64,000 nucleotides of DNA from Gluconobacter japonicus (GTDB lineage: Bacteria > Pseudomonadota > Alphaproteobacteria > Acetobacterales > Acetobacteraceae). Below are positions 43,593-52,449 of this stretch, in pieces; position 1 is the first letter of the stretch, and each line of letters opens with the position of its first letter. Made by a program: the position numbers and the translations under genes. Under the pieces are notes generated by a model. The model worked only from the letters and a program-made list of their open reading frames with translations, was not told the DNA's origin and did not search any database. Location of the stretch: assembly GCF_002723975.1 (NCBI RefSeq), contig NZ_BEWO01000009.1, positions 1-64,000 on the forward strand. Reading direction: 5' to 3'.

Positions 43593-43976
43593 ATGCTTCG
43601 CATATCTTTGCCCGTTCGCACCCTGCTCCTGGCTGCACTCACCCTTGCACCAGTGTCCCAAAGCATTGCAGCTCCGCTCCCCCTTGTCGGTATTCCCCTG
43701 ACCTCAAGCCAGCAGGTTGATGTGAAGAACATCGATCTGACAAACGAACAGGGCTGGAAGCAGGCGCAAAGCCGTATTGAAGATGCTGCTCAAGCAGTAT
43801 GCTCCGTCAGTAGTCCCATGGACATGACGACGCTGGACGATATTTCGAACTGTGTTCAGTCTGCCAAAGAGAATGCTCTAGCAGATCTGCGCGACATTCG
43901 GACCAATCAGCGGCGGGATCATCGGGTCGGACATGTCCTGCTTGCCGCACGACCTGTTGCCGCTCCCCATGGTTAA
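43593..43976 (+). CDS. UrcA family secreted protein
   Basis: The protein has 127 residues with a signal peptide (LLLAALTLAPVSQSIAAP). The mature part follows the UrcA pattern: a strand VKNIDLTNEQGWKQAQSRI, then AAQAVCSV and a second cysteine in ISNCVQSAKENAL, so a disulfide is expected. Function is unknown; members occur mostly in alphaproteobacteria and respond to stress or growth state. AAAGG lies about 9 bases before ATG 43593. A sigma-54-like element precedes it. It sits inside the usually contiguous chvG-hprK region. Confidence 0.75.
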   Translation: MLRISLPVRTLLLAALTLAPVSQSIAAPLPLVGIPLTSSQQVDVKNIDLTNEQGWKQAQSRIEDAAQAVCSVSSPMDMTTLDDISNCVQSAKENALADLRDIRTNQRRDHRVGHVLLAARPVAAPHG

Positions 43977-44130
43977 GGATTGCCTCTCGCCCCTCTGCAT
44001 TCTGACGCTGGCCATGCCCTTTGCCTCTACGCTTCTGTTTCAGGACATCGGAGGCAAACAGGAAGCCAGCATAACAGTCAGTGGATTTGAAACGCTACAC
44101 AGACTGTCGCAGAGCCGTTCACTGACCCCG

Positions 44131-45945
44131 TCAGGGTGCGCGGGGAAGCCGAACGACAAAACAGGCGCCGGAGACTGCACCCGAAGCATCGAGAATGTTT
44201 TCAGCGAACAGACTCCCGCGCAGCGCGTGAATAATCTGACGGCTAATAGCCAGACCCAACCCGGAATGCTGCCCGAAATGCTCAGTCTGCGGCCGCTCTG
44301 AATAGAAACGGTCAAAGATGCTTTCGAGCTTTCCGGGTGGAATTCCGGGTCCTTGGTCACTGATGGTGATTTCCACCACACTCCCTGTCCCATGGCCATT
44401 ACCCGCAATATCCCTGGCACTGGCATGCAGGGCAATCACGCCATATGGTGGCGAAAACGACACCGCATTCCCAATCAGATTCCGCAGAACCTGAACCAAC
44501 CGGTCTTCCACGGCAAAAGCGCGCAACGGCGGCTCCTGATCGCGCACATCCAGACGCAGGATCGGCGCATCCTCCTTGCGCGTTGTCTGATGCATTTCCG
44601 CCAGAATGGACAGAAGCGCCACAACAGAGACTGGTTCAGGCCGAACGCGCGACAGTTCAGCATCAATACGACTGGCATCCGAAATATCGGTAATCAGTCG
44701 GTCAAGCCGCTTCACGTCACTGTTGATGATTCCCAGCAGCCGGTCACGTCGTTCCGGGATGGCGATTCTTGGAAGCGTTTCAATAGCAGACCGGATCGAC
44801 GACAGCGGATTCTTGATCTCATGACTCACATCGGCGGCGAACCGCTCGATATCATCCATACGCGCCCAAAGCGCGAGCGCACTTCCTCGCAGGGAACGTG
44901 CCAGAACACCAATTTCGTCCCGCCGCGCCAGAAGACGCTCCGGGACCAGATCCTTGCGCCCGTCCGATTCCCGCATTTCATGCGAAGCGCGGGCAAGTGT
45001 CAGCAATGGTCGCGCGATCGTCAGGGACAGATACCAGGAGAGCAGAATGGTAACGACAAGCGCAGCCAGCACCAGTGACAGAATGGAAGAGCGCACCGCG
45101 AACAGCGAACGGTCCACTTCCGGAGCATGACGGGTAAGCTGGATTTCCCCAACCGTCAGACCTTCATGCACCACAGGCTCAACAACCGTGACCACAAGCT
45201 GATGATCTTTGGTGCGGCGGATAAAGGGCGGAAGCTCCGACTGGGCCCGCAAAGGCTGCGCATCATGTGGGCCATCGGTTGCTGAATCCGGCGTATCCAG
45301 CGTGACGATCCCCTCGCTGGACGTCAGCGGCAGCAGGGACAGGAGCCAGTCGTAAAATGTTTCCAGTGCATTGTTGCGGGGAGGTTCCCAGGGAACCCCA
45401 TCCGTTGCCGCATCCGGAGCAATGGCTTTTGGCGGGTGCCGAGGCTCCGTCCGGCTATCGGCTACCAACTTTCCATCCGGATCGAACAGCAGCGCATGCG
45501 CATTCGGGCTGGGCTCGGTCAGCCGCGCCAGCAACGGACGGGCCTGCGAGGGGTCCAGTACGAACTCTCCGCCCGGAGCGGGCTTTCCAGCAACTTTTGG
45601 CGCGGGAATGACGGCGGACTGTCCCACGGCGGCGGCGTAGATATGCGCCTGCTCACGCAGGGCGTTAACGTCCGTCTCCAGCAGGCTGTTCTGAAACTGG
45701 TCAAGAAACAGAAGCGTCACCGCCAGAAGCGCCAGCGGCAGGATATTCAGCAGAAGGATTCGCCCCAGCAGCGGAGAAGCAAGCTTCCGCCGTGGATCAG
45801 ACGGCCCTTTCCGGCTAATCAGTCTACGCAGGGAGAACAGAATCCCACGCCGTGCCGCAGCGGCATGACGGCGATCGCGCCCCTGTTCAAGGCGATCCGA
45901 ATCAAGATCATACGCCAGTACGGAAGACGGGTCGGCCTTAGGCAC
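44131..45945 (-). CDS. chvG: Sensor histidine kinase ChvG/ExoS-type
   Basis: The protein has 604 residues. A basic cytoplasmic N-terminus leads to a first membrane helix (ILLLNILPLALLAVTLLFLD). A periplasmic domain of about 200 residues, a second helix (SILSLVLAALVVTILLSWYL), HAMP and a HisKA domain with VSHEIKNPLSSIRSAIETL follow. The ATPase domain has NLIGNAVSFSPP, DQGPGIPPGK and HSGLGLAISRQI. ChvG senses acidity or envelope change in Agrobacterium and Sinorhizobium. It follows chvI after 34 bp, and the hprK/PTS genes downstream fit the alphaproteobacterial gene order. Confidence 0.88.
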   Translation of the reverse strand: MPKADPSSVLAYDLDSDRLEQGRDRRHAAAARRGILFSLRRLISRKGPSDPRRKLASPLLGRILLLNILPLALLAVTLLFLDQFQNSLLETDVNALREQAHIYAAAVGQSAVIPAPKVAGKPAPGGEFVLDPSQARPLLARLTEPSPNAHALLFDPDGKLVADSRTEPRHPPKAIAPDAATDGVPWEPPRNNALETFYDWLLSLLPLTSSEGIVTLDTPDSATDGPHDAQPLRAQSELPPFIRRTKDHQLVVTVVEPVVHEGLTVGEIQLTRHAPEVDRSLFAVRSSILSLVLAALVVTILLSWYLSLTIARPLLTLARASHEMRESDGRKDLVPERLLARRDEIGVLARSLRGSALALWARMDDIERFAADVSHEIKNPLSSIRSAIETLPRIAIPERRDRLLGIINSDVKRLDRLITDISDASRIDAELSRVRPEPVSVVALLSILAEMHQTTRKEDAPILRLDVRDQEPPLRAFAVEDRLVQVLRNLIGNAVSFSPPYGVIALHASARDIAGNGHGTGSVVEITISDQGPGIPPGKLESIFDRFYSERPQTEHFGQHSGLGLAISRQIIHALRGSLFAENILDASGAVSGACFVVRLPRAP

Positions 45946-45979
45946 GCAGCTTTTCTTTCCGAAAAGGGGTCACGCTGCG

Positions 45980-46750
45980 TCACTCATCCCGGTAACGGTA
46001 TCCGATACCATACAGCGTTTCGATCTGATTGAAGCTGTCATCGACCTGACGGAACTTCTTGCGGACACGCTTGATGTGGCTGTCGATCGTCCGGTCATCG
46101 ACGTAGATATTATCCCCATAAGCCGCATCAATAAGCTGATCGCGGGATTTCACCATTCCGGGCCGCATGGCCAGAGCCTTGACCAGAAGAAACTCCGTGA
46201 CCGTCAGGGCAATATCCTGCCCCCCCCAGAGGCACTGGTGCCGGGTTTCATCAAGCGAAAGCTGCCCACGCACGATGGCCGACCCCGTTGCCGTCACTCC
46301 GGAAGCTTCAGCGCGGCTTGCATCCTGACGGCGCAGCAGGGCGCGAATACGCTCGATGAGCAGCCGCTGGGAGAACGGTTTGGTGATATAATCATCCGCG
46401 CCAAGGCGCAGACCCATGAGTTGGTCCAGCTCTTCGTCTTTCGAGGTCAGGAAGATGACGGGCAGGTTGGACCGGGCACGCAGGCGCTGAAGAAGCTCCA
46501 TACCGTCCATGCGCGGCATCTTCACATCCAGCACAGCCAGACTGACCGGGCGGCTGATAATTCCCTGAAGGGCACTTTCACCATCGGTATAGGTGTGAAC
46601 GGTGAAGCCTTCGGATTCGAGGGTCATCTGAACGGAAGCAAGAATGTTCCGGTCATCATCCACCAGCGCAATAATCGGTGTCGTAGCAACGCCAGATGGC
46701 GGTTGGCTACTGGCCGGCTGGGGCGCGTAAGGCGTGTGTGGCGTCTCCAT
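45980..46750 (-). CDS. chvI: Response regulator ChvI-type
   Basis: The protein has 256 residues. The receiver domain ([20 protein letters not shown], phosphoacceptor Asp in [13 protein letters not shown]) precedes a winged-helix domain ([34 protein letters not shown], ending GIGYRYRD), characteristic of ChvI. A Pro/Gln-rich N-terminal tail of about 25 residues is extra. It controls exopolysaccharide, motility and envelope genes in relatives. It starts the minus-strand cluster, divergent from grpE. Confidence 0.9.
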   Translation of the reverse strand: METPHTPYAPQPASSQPPSGVATTPIIALVDDDRNILASVQMTLESEGFTVHTYTDGESALQGIISRPVSLAVLDVKMPRMDGMELLQRLRARSNLPVIFLTSKDEELDQLMGLRLGADDYITKPFSQRLLIERIRALLRRQDASRAEASGVTATGSAIVRGQLSLDETRHQCLWGGQDIALTVTEFLLVKALAMRPGMVKSRDQLIDAAYGDNIYVDDRTIDSHIKRVRKKFRQVDDSFNQIETLYGIGYRYRDE

Positions 46751-46850
46751 AAGGGGTCCGTCTGCTGAAATCTGATGACAGGATTATCTATAACGCATGG
46801 CGCACCATGGCAGAAAATAGGCATTTCAATGACATCGTACCACGTTGCAA

Positions 46851-46880
46851 CCCTTGTCTTTGAGACAATCCGCGTTATCT
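46851..46880 (+). promoter_or_regulatory. Heat-shock (sigma-32 type) promoter of grpE
   Basis: CCCTTG at 46851-46856 and GTTATCT at 46874-46880 are separated by 17 bases, close to the alphaproteobacterial sigma-32 pattern CTTG-N17-18-CyTATnT. The element ends 54 bp before the grpE start, where a heat-shock promoter is expected. Confidence 0.65.
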
Positions 46881-46934
46881 CCTGAAAGAGAACGGGGCCA
46901 AAGGATGGCCCGTCCCACAAGATAAGGTCGTGAC

Positions 46935-47564
46935 ATGCCAGACCAGAAGACTACGCCGGAAACCGTGAACGACGCGCCTGAGCAGGGCGTCGAGACACCC
47001 GGCATGAATGAAACCGGCGGCGAAACGCTGGAAGACACCACCCCGGAAGCCCGTATCGAGGCCCTCGAAGCAGAAGTTGCGGAATACAAGGACCGCTGGG
47101 TCCGTTCCGAAGCGGAAAACCAGAACATCCGCGCCCGCGCCAAGCGGGACGTGGAAGACGCACGTCAGTACGCGATCCAGAAATTTGCGAAGGATGTGGT
47201 GGAAGCAGCTGAAAATCTTCAGCGCGGCCTCGCCTCTCTCCCTGCAAAGACTGAAGGCGAAGAAACGCTCATCACCAAACTGCGTGAGGGTATTGAAGGC
47301 ACCGAGCGTTCCTTCCTGAACATTCTGGAACGCCACGGCATCACCTGCGAAGATCCGACAGGCAAGCCTTTCGATGCCAATCTGCATCAGGCTATGGCTG
47401 AACAGCCGTCCGACCAGCACAGCCCGGGCCATGTCATGCAGTCCTGGACGCCGGCATGGCTTCTCAAGGGCCGCCTGCTGAAGCCGGCCATGGTCGTGGT
47501 CGCCAAGGGTACGCCTGAAGCCGATGCTGCCAAGGCTTCTCCAGGGCTCGACACCACGGCCTGA
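46935..47564 (+). CDS. grpE: Nucleotide exchange factor GrpE
   Basis: GrpE releases ADP from DnaK. The protein has 209 residues: an acidic disordered start, a long coiled coil (RIEALEAEVAEYKDRWVRSE then AENQNIRARAKRDVEDARQY) and the C-terminal beta domain (FDANLHQAMAEQPSDQHSPG, VMQSWTPAWLLKGRLLKPAM). Its HGITCEDPTGKPFD loop is typical. It is not adjacent to dnaK or hrcA. A sigma-32-like promoter precedes it and a terminator follows. Confidence 0.95.
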   Translation: MPDQKTTPETVNDAPEQGVETPGMNETGGETLEDTTPEARIEALEAEVAEYKDRWVRSEAENQNIRARAKRDVEDARQYAIQKFAKDVVEAAENLQRGLASLPAKTEGEETLITKLREGIEGTERSFLNILERHGITCEDPTGKPFDANLHQAMAEQPSDQHSPGHVMQSWTPAWLLKGRLLKPAMVVVAKGTPEADAAKASPGLDTTA

Positions 47565-47575
47565 TAGGCAGATCC

Positions 47576-47602
47576 AATCCTGATGCAAACAGGATTTCTT
47601 TT
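47576..47602 (+). terminator. Rho-independent terminator of grpE
   Basis: AATCCTG / CAGGATT with a 7-base loop, followed by TCTTTT, starts 12 bases after the grpE stop and 83 bases before the next gene. Confidence 0.7.
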
Positions 47603-47658
47603 GCGGAACGTCGGCTCTGGGAGTTGGCGTTCCGTCAGACCCTGCTAGAAATCAGGGT

Positions 47659-48567
47659 ATGAGTCGTATTCTCGTCATCAAGCTCGGCGCTCTGGGCGAT
47701 TTCGTTCAGGCTTTTGGAGCCTTCTCTTCCATTCGGGCTGCGTTCCCGGATGATCACATCACGTTGCTGACCACACCGCCTTTTGTGGATTTTGCCAAAG
47801 CAGCGCCATGGTTCGACGATGTGACGACAGACCAGCGCCCTTCCCTGAAACACCCGATCGCGTTATTCCGGCTCTCCCGGACGCTGCGGGGATTTGATCG
47901 TATTTTCGATCTTCAGACATCTGGCCGCTCAAAAACCTATTTCCGGCTGGCAGGTCGCCCAAGAAACTGGTCCGGGATTTCCAGTGGCTGTTGCCACCCC
48001 CACGCCAATCCTTCCCGCAACGACATGCACACGCTCGCCCGTCTGGATGATCAGCTTCGTGCCGCCGGTGTGCCGCCGCTCCCGCGTATCGTCCCAGAAT
48101 GGCTGCAAGGTCACGGACCGAAGATTCAGGGGCGGTATGTTATTCTGGTGCCTGGAGCAGCCCCGCATCGTCCTCAGAAACGCTGGCCTGTCACACGATT
48201 TGCCGAAGTAGCCCAAGCCCTGTTTCAGCGCGGGATCACACCCATTATTGCGGGAAGCGCGGCGGAGACACCTCTGGCCGAGCAGATCCGAACCGTTTGC
48301 CCACAGGCCATAGATCTGACAGGAAAAACCAACCTGATCGAGTTAGCTGGTGTACTGGACCGCGCCGAACAGGTCATTGGCAACGACACCGGCCCGATGC
48401 ATCTGGCCGCCGCCATGGACCGACCGGTCATCGCCCTGTTCTCGCAGGATAGCGACCCCCGCCTGACAGCCCCACTGACCCTGACCCCAGGGCGCACAAC
48501 CATTCTGGACGTTCCGGATCTGGCGTTGTTGCCCGCTTCTAGGATAGAGGCCCTCCTCCCGGCATGA
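47659..48567 (+). CDS. Glycosyltransferase family 9 (heptosyltransferase-like)
   Basis: The protein has 302 residues and two Rossmann-like halves. The N-terminal MSRILVIKLGALGDFVQAF and the C-terminal GNDTGPMHLAAAMDRPVIALF with VPGAAPHRPQKRWP are the GT9 hallmarks of ADP-heptose LPS heptosyltransferases. Which sugar is transferred is not certain; LPS core or flagellin glycan are both possible. It overlaps the next glycosyltransferase gene by 4 bp, so the two probably act in one pathway. Confidence 0.87.
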   Translation: MSRILVIKLGALGDFVQAFGAFSSIRAAFPDDHITLLTTPPFVDFAKAAPWFDDVTTDQRPSLKHPIALFRLSRTLRGFDRIFDLQTSGRSKTYFRLAGRPRNWSGISSGCCHPHANPSRNDMHTLARLDDQLRAAGVPPLPRIVPEWLQGHGPKIQGRYVILVPGAAPHRPQKRWPVTRFAEVAQALFQRGITPIIAGSAAETPLAEQIRTVCPQAIDLTGKTNLIELAGVLDRAEQVIGNDTGPMHLAAAMDRPVIALFSQDSDPRLTAPLTLTPGRTTILDVPDLALLPASRIEALLPA

Positions 48568-49649
48568 CCGTCATCCGTTGCATCACGATGCAGAAGAACG
48601 AGGCCACGCTTCTTGAGCCGTGGATTCTCTGGCATGGGGCCATTTTCGGCCTTTCCAATCTGACCGTGATCGACAACGGCTCGACGGACCCGCACGTCAA
48701 GGCCGTGCAGAAGCGCTACGAAGCGCAGGGCGTTCAGATTATCCGCAAATACCGGTCTCACAGGGATTTCCTGCGGAAGGGAGACATCTTCGCGGACGTT
48801 ATCCGTGGATGGGATGCAGACAATGCCTGCGATTTCGCCCTTCCTATGGATTGCGACGAGTTTCTCGCATTCTTTCTGGACCGGCTATCCGTCGATCCAT
48901 CAGAAATCCGGGCACAGTTCGAACTTCTGAAAGACGAGCAGGCCACGCTGATTACAGACCGGCTGCTCCTGAATGTGCCGGATGCACCAGGCTATTACCG
49001 TCCGCAATCCGTACCGCGCGCCCTGTTCAGAGCCCATACGATTGTCGGGCTGGACCGTGGACTTCATGCGCCGCAAACCATTTATCCTGAACGCTGCGTC
49101 CGCACGCCCTTTGTGCATATTCATCTGCACAACCGACCGGATTATGAAGAGATCCGCCGCTTCGCACGACAAAAACTCTCCCATATCGCTGGCGCCATTC
49201 CTGGCGAGAAACCAAAAGCAGGCCAGATCACGCCACAAAACCCGCAGGAAGGGTATCATCTCCGGTATTATTTTCAGGCAAGTCGGGAAGATTTTCTCCG
49301 GAGCTATCTGCACACACCCGATATCTACGCACCTGCCATCGCACAGCATTTCAGCGCTCTGGGTATAGATCCCGCTCTCCTTCTGGGCGATGCTCCGGCT
49401 CCACAGTTTCCAGTCCATATTCCACAGAATTTTTTAGCGCACCGCCGGATTGAAGATGGATCACAGCACGAATACGTTCTGTTTGATCCGCTGTTTTACG
49501 CCCATGAAAACGCAGATGTGGTGAAAGATGCGTTCTACGGCATCTGGCCCCTGATCCATTATATGGATGCCGGATGGCGCGAGGGACGCCTGCCAAACGG
49601 AGCCGGACTGGCACCTTTTACCCTTCAGACAGCGACTAACGACCGATAA
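48564..49649 (+). CDS. Glycosyltransferase family 2-like protein
   Basis: The protein has 361 residues. The N-terminal domain begins VIRCITMQKNEATLLEPWI, then LTVIDNGSTD, and the acidic metal-binding motif is MDCDEFLAF. The arrangement (KNE, DNGSTD, DxDEF) fits the Glyco_tranf_2_4/GT92-like subgroup that decorates polysaccharides or proteins. The C-terminal 150 residues end with DPLFYAHENADVV and HYMDAGWREGRLPN. That motif type, D-P-x-F-Y then W-x-E-G-R-x-P, is common in bacterial polysaccharide glycosyltransferases. Translation is coupled to the GT9 gene by an ATGA overlap. Confidence 0.85.
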   Translation: MTVIRCITMQKNEATLLEPWILWHGAIFGLSNLTVIDNGSTDPHVKAVQKRYEAQGVQIIRKYRSHRDFLRKGDIFADVIRGWDADNACDFALPMDCDEFLAFFLDRLSVDPSEIRAQFELLKDEQATLITDRLLLNVPDAPGYYRPQSVPRALFRAHTIVGLDRGLHAPQTIYPERCVRTPFVHIHLHNRPDYEEIRRFARQKLSHIAGAIPGEKPKAGQITPQNPQEGYHLRYYFQASREDFLRSYLHTPDIYAPAIAQHFSALGIDPALLLGDAPAPQFPVHIPQNFLAHRRIEDGSQHEYVLFDPLFYAHENADVVKDAFYGIWPLIHYMDAGWREGRLPNGAGLAPFTLQTATNDR

Positions 49650-49717
49650 ATCCGACTTCCCACCGGTGCAGGGCTTGCAGCCCATACCGGATTGGGGCCA
49701 TTTACGCGTGTCTTTTT

Positions 49718-49757
49718 CCCGGCAGAGGGCTGCCGGGAGCCATCGCAGAGGAGCGAT
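49718..49757 (+). promoter_or_regulatory. Paired hairpins in the thrS leader, the second carrying the ribosome site in its loop
   Basis: First hairpin: CCCGGCAG / CTGCCGGG with a 4-base loop (49718-49737). Second: ATCGC / GCGAT with loop AGAGGA (49742-49757), which exposes part of the thrS ribosome site. E. coli thrS is autoregulated through leader structures, but no anticodon-like CGU loop is visible here, so any control is inferred. Confidence 0.5.
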
Positions 49758-49760
49758 CCC

Positions 49761-51704
49761 ATGCCCGCCATCACACTCCCCGACGGAAGCGTCCGCACGT
49801 TCGACGGGACCGTGACGGGCACGACTATCGCGGCCTCCATCGGTCCGGGGCTGGCAAAAGCCGCCCTGGCCATGGAGGTGAACGGCAGGCTCGTCGATCT
49901 CGCGACCGAGATTGCGGACGATGCGGCCGTCAAGTTCGTCACCAAGAAGGACGACGCCTCCCTTGAAATGATCCGCCATGACGCGGCCCATGTTCTGGCA
50001 GAAGCCGTACAATCGCTCTGGCCGGAAACGCAGGTCACGATCGGTCCGAGCATCAAGGACGGCTTCTATTACGATTTCTCCCGCGAGAAGCCGTTCACGC
50101 CGGATGACTTCGAGGCCATCGAAGCCAAGATGCGCGAGATTGTGGCGGCCAACGCTCCCTTCACCCGTGAAGTATGGGATCGTGACGAAGCCATCCGCTT
50201 CTTCGAAGAGAAGGGTGAGGACTTCAAGGCCGAGCTGATCCGCGATCTGCCGGAAGACGAGCAGATTTCGATCTACCGTCAGGGCGAATGGCTCGATCTC
50301 TGCCGCGGTCCGCATCTACGCGGGACGGCAGACGTCGGAACAGCGTTCAAGCTCATGCGTGTGGCCGGTGCCTACTGGCGCGGTGACCATCGCAACCCCA
50401 TGCTGACCCGCATTTACGGCACAGCCTGGCGTGACAAGAAGGAGCTGGACGCTCATCTGACGCGTCTGGAAGAAGCCGAGAAGCGCGATCATCGCCGCAT
50501 TGGCCGCGAGATGGACCTCTTCCACATTCAGGAAGAAGCCGTCGGGCAGATTTTCTGGCACCACAAGGGCTGGCGTCTGTACACGGTCCTTCAGGACTAC
50601 ATGCGCCGCGCGCAGTCCCGGAACGGGTATGAAGAAGTCCGCACCCCGCAGCTCGTGGACCGTGCCCTCTGGGAAGCTTCCGGTCACTGGGACAAGTACC
50701 GCGAGAACATGTTCATCGCGCAGGTTGAAGATGAGGACAAAACCCTCGCCCTGAAGCCGATGAACTGCCCGTGCCATGTGCAGATTTTCCGTCATGGCCT
50801 GCGGTCCTACCGTGAACTGCCACTGCGTATGGCCGAATTCGGCGCCTGCCATCGTTATGAGCCGTCCGGCTCACTGCATGGCATCATGCGCGTTCGTGGC
50901 TTCACACAGGATGATGCCCATATTTTCTGCACGGACGACCAGATTGCGGATGAAACCGCAAAATTCGTGAAGATGCTGGCCGAGGTTTACACGGATCTGG
51001 GCTTCGAGAGCTTCCGCGTGAAGTTCTCAGACCGCCCCGAGACGCGTGCTGGTTCTGACGACGTCTGGGATCGGGCCGAAGGATCACTCAAGAAAGCCTG
51101 TGAAATTGCTGGCGTTGAGTACGAATACAATCCAGGTGAAGGCGCCTTCTATGGTCCGAAGCTGGAGTTCGTTCTGACGGACGCGATCGGTCGTGACTGG
51201 CAGTGCGGTACGCTTCAGGTGGACTATGTTCTGCCGGAACGTCTGGATGCGTCCTATATTGGCGAGGACAGCCAGCGTCATCGCCCGGTCATGCTGCATC
51301 GTGCGATCCTTGGTAGTTTCGAACGCTTCATCGGCATCCTGATTGAACAGTATGCTGGCAAGTTCCCGCTCTGGCTGGCTCCGACGCAGGTTGTGGTGGC
51401 CTCTATCGTGTCCGACGCGGCGGATTACGCCACGGAAGTTGCCGCGAAGCTGAAGGCTGCCGGTCTTCAGGTTGAGACGGACGTTCGCAACGACAAGATC
51501 AACGCCAAAATCCGCGAACACAGCCTTGCCCGTGTCCCGGTCATTCTGGTCGTCGGACGCCGCGAGGCAGAAGAGCGCAAGGTGGCCATGCGCCGCCTCG
51601 GCGGGGCGCAACAGGAAATTCTTGGACTCGACGAAGCCGTCAAAGCCCTCTCAACTGAAGCAACTCCGCCGGATATTGCGCGCTTTTCTGAGGATTGTGC
51701 TTAA
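49761..51704 (+). CDS. thrS: Threonyl-tRNA synthetase
   Basis: The enzyme has 647 residues. It starts with a TGS domain ([20 protein letters not shown]), then the editing domain ([20 protein letters not shown] and [10 protein letters not shown]). The class II catalytic core has motif 2-type [14 protein letters not shown], including a zinc cysteine, and [20 protein letters not shown]. The anticodon-binding domain is near the end ([17 protein letters not shown]). ATG 49761 has GAGGAG 8 bases upstream; the frame is open further back without similarity. infC follows, the conserved thrS-infC order. Confidence 0.95.
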   Translation: MPAITLPDGSVRTFDGTVTGTTIAASIGPGLAKAALAMEVNGRLVDLATEIADDAAVKFVTKKDDASLEMIRHDAAHVLAEAVQSLWPETQVTIGPSIKDGFYYDFSREKPFTPDDFEAIEAKMREIVAANAPFTREVWDRDEAIRFFEEKGEDFKAELIRDLPEDEQISIYRQGEWLDLCRGPHLRGTADVGTAFKLMRVAGAYWRGDHRNPMLTRIYGTAWRDKKELDAHLTRLEEAEKRDHRRIGREMDLFHIQEEAVGQIFWHHKGWRLYTVLQDYMRRAQSRNGYEEVRTPQLVDRALWEASGHWDKYRENMFIAQVEDEDKTLALKPMNCPCHVQIFRHGLRSYRELPLRMAEFGACHRYEPSGSLHGIMRVRGFTQDDAHIFCTDDQIADETAKFVKMLAEVYTDLGFESFRVKFSDRPETRAGSDDVWDRAEGSLKKACEIAGVEYEYNPGEGAFYGPKLEFVLTDAIGRDWQCGTLQVDYVLPERLDASYIGEDSQRHRPVMLHRAILGSFERFIGILIEQYAGKFPLWLAPTQVVVASIVSDAADYATEVAAKLKAAGLQVETDVRNDKINAKIREHSLARVPVILVVGRREAEERKVAMRRLGGAQQEILGLDEAVKALSTEATPPDIARFSEDCA

Positions 51705-51747
51705 TCCTCTTGCACCCGGAAGGGCGCGGGACTATGTGCAGAAGGAA

Positions 51748-51780
51748 CGGGATCGGTAAAGACCGCATCCCGCCCTTTTC
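51748..51780 (+). terminator. Stem-loop in the thrS-infC gap
   Basis: A 10-bp stem (CGGGATCGGT with ACCG-C-ATCCCG, one bulged C, loop AAAG) followed by CCCTTTTC lies 43 bases after thrS and 71 bases before infC. It may be a terminator of thrS or an attenuator in the infC leader. Confidence 0.55.
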
Positions 51781-51843
51781 CGTGAAGGGTGGGCCATGTC
51801 GTCGAGACTGTTCCTTGTATGAGAATTACGACAGGAGCTGACC

Positions 51844-52380
51844 ATAGCTAGACCGCCGATGCAGGCCGCGCCCACACGTGAAGGACCGCGCGTCAACGAG
51901 GAAATCCGTGTTCCGCAGGTTCGTCTGATTGACGAAGAAGGCGAAATGCAGGGTGTCATGTCGACCCGCGATGCCCTGATGCGTGCTTTCTCGGTTGGCC
52001 TTGACCTGCTGGAAATCAGCCCGACGGCTGTCCCGCCTGTTGTGAAGATTCTGGACTACGGCAAGTTCAAATACGAACAGCAGAAGAAGAAGAACGAAGC
52101 TCGCAAGAAGCAGAAGGTCATTGAGATCAAGGAAGTGAAGGTTCGTCCGGGTACGGGCGAGCATGACTTCCAAACAAAACTCAAGGCCATCAATTCGTTC
52201 CTTGATGACGGCGACAAGGTGAAGGTTTCCCTGCGCTTCAAGGGCCGTGAAATGGCTCACCAGGAGCTTGGTGCCAAGATGATGGAGCGCATCCGCGCCG
52301 AAGTCGAAGAAAAGGCCAAGGTTGAGCAGATGCCACGCATGGAAAACCGCCAGATGCTGATGGTCATCGCACCACGCTAA
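51844..52380 (+). CDS. infC: Translation initiation factor IF-3
   Basis: IF-3 keeps ribosomal subunits apart and proofreads start codons. The N-terminal domain reads [20 protein letters not shown], the linker is lysine-rich ([15 protein letters not shown]), and the C-terminal domain has [20 protein letters not shown] and [12 protein letters not shown]. The first ATG is at 51859, but AGGAG at 51833-51837 is 21 bases before it. The in-frame ATA at 51844 lies at an ideal spacing of 6. A rare ATA start, giving [10 protein letters not shown], is preferred, because IF-3 genes commonly use rare starts for self-control. A UUCG terminator follows. Confidence 0.93.
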   Translation: MARPPMQAAPTREGPRVNEEIRVPQVRLIDEEGEMQGVMSTRDALMRAFSVGLDLLEISPTAVPPVVKILDYGKFKYEQQKKKNEARKKQKVIEIKEVKVRPGTGEHDFQTKLKAINSFLDDGDKVKVSLRFKGREMAHQELGAKMMERIRAEVEEKAKVEQMPRMENRQMLMVIAPR

Positions 52381-52407
52381 GGCTGTTCTCCGCTCTGGAT
52401 TACGGAA

Positions 52408-52438
52408 AAGCAGTTACCTTCGGGTGGCTGCTTTTTTT
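52408..52438 (+). terminator. Rho-independent terminator of infC
   Basis: AAGCAGTTACC pairs with GGTGGCTGCTT (two G-U wobbles) around a TTCG tetraloop, followed by a T run. It ends the infC transcript. rpmI and rplT, often next in other bacteria, are not here. Confidence 0.92.
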
Positions 52439-52449
52439 GTATCCGATCT

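Noticed and set aside
49650-49760. T-box or anticodon-mimic operator for thrS
   Set aside because: No T-box sequence, specifier loop or CGU anticodon-like loop is visible.
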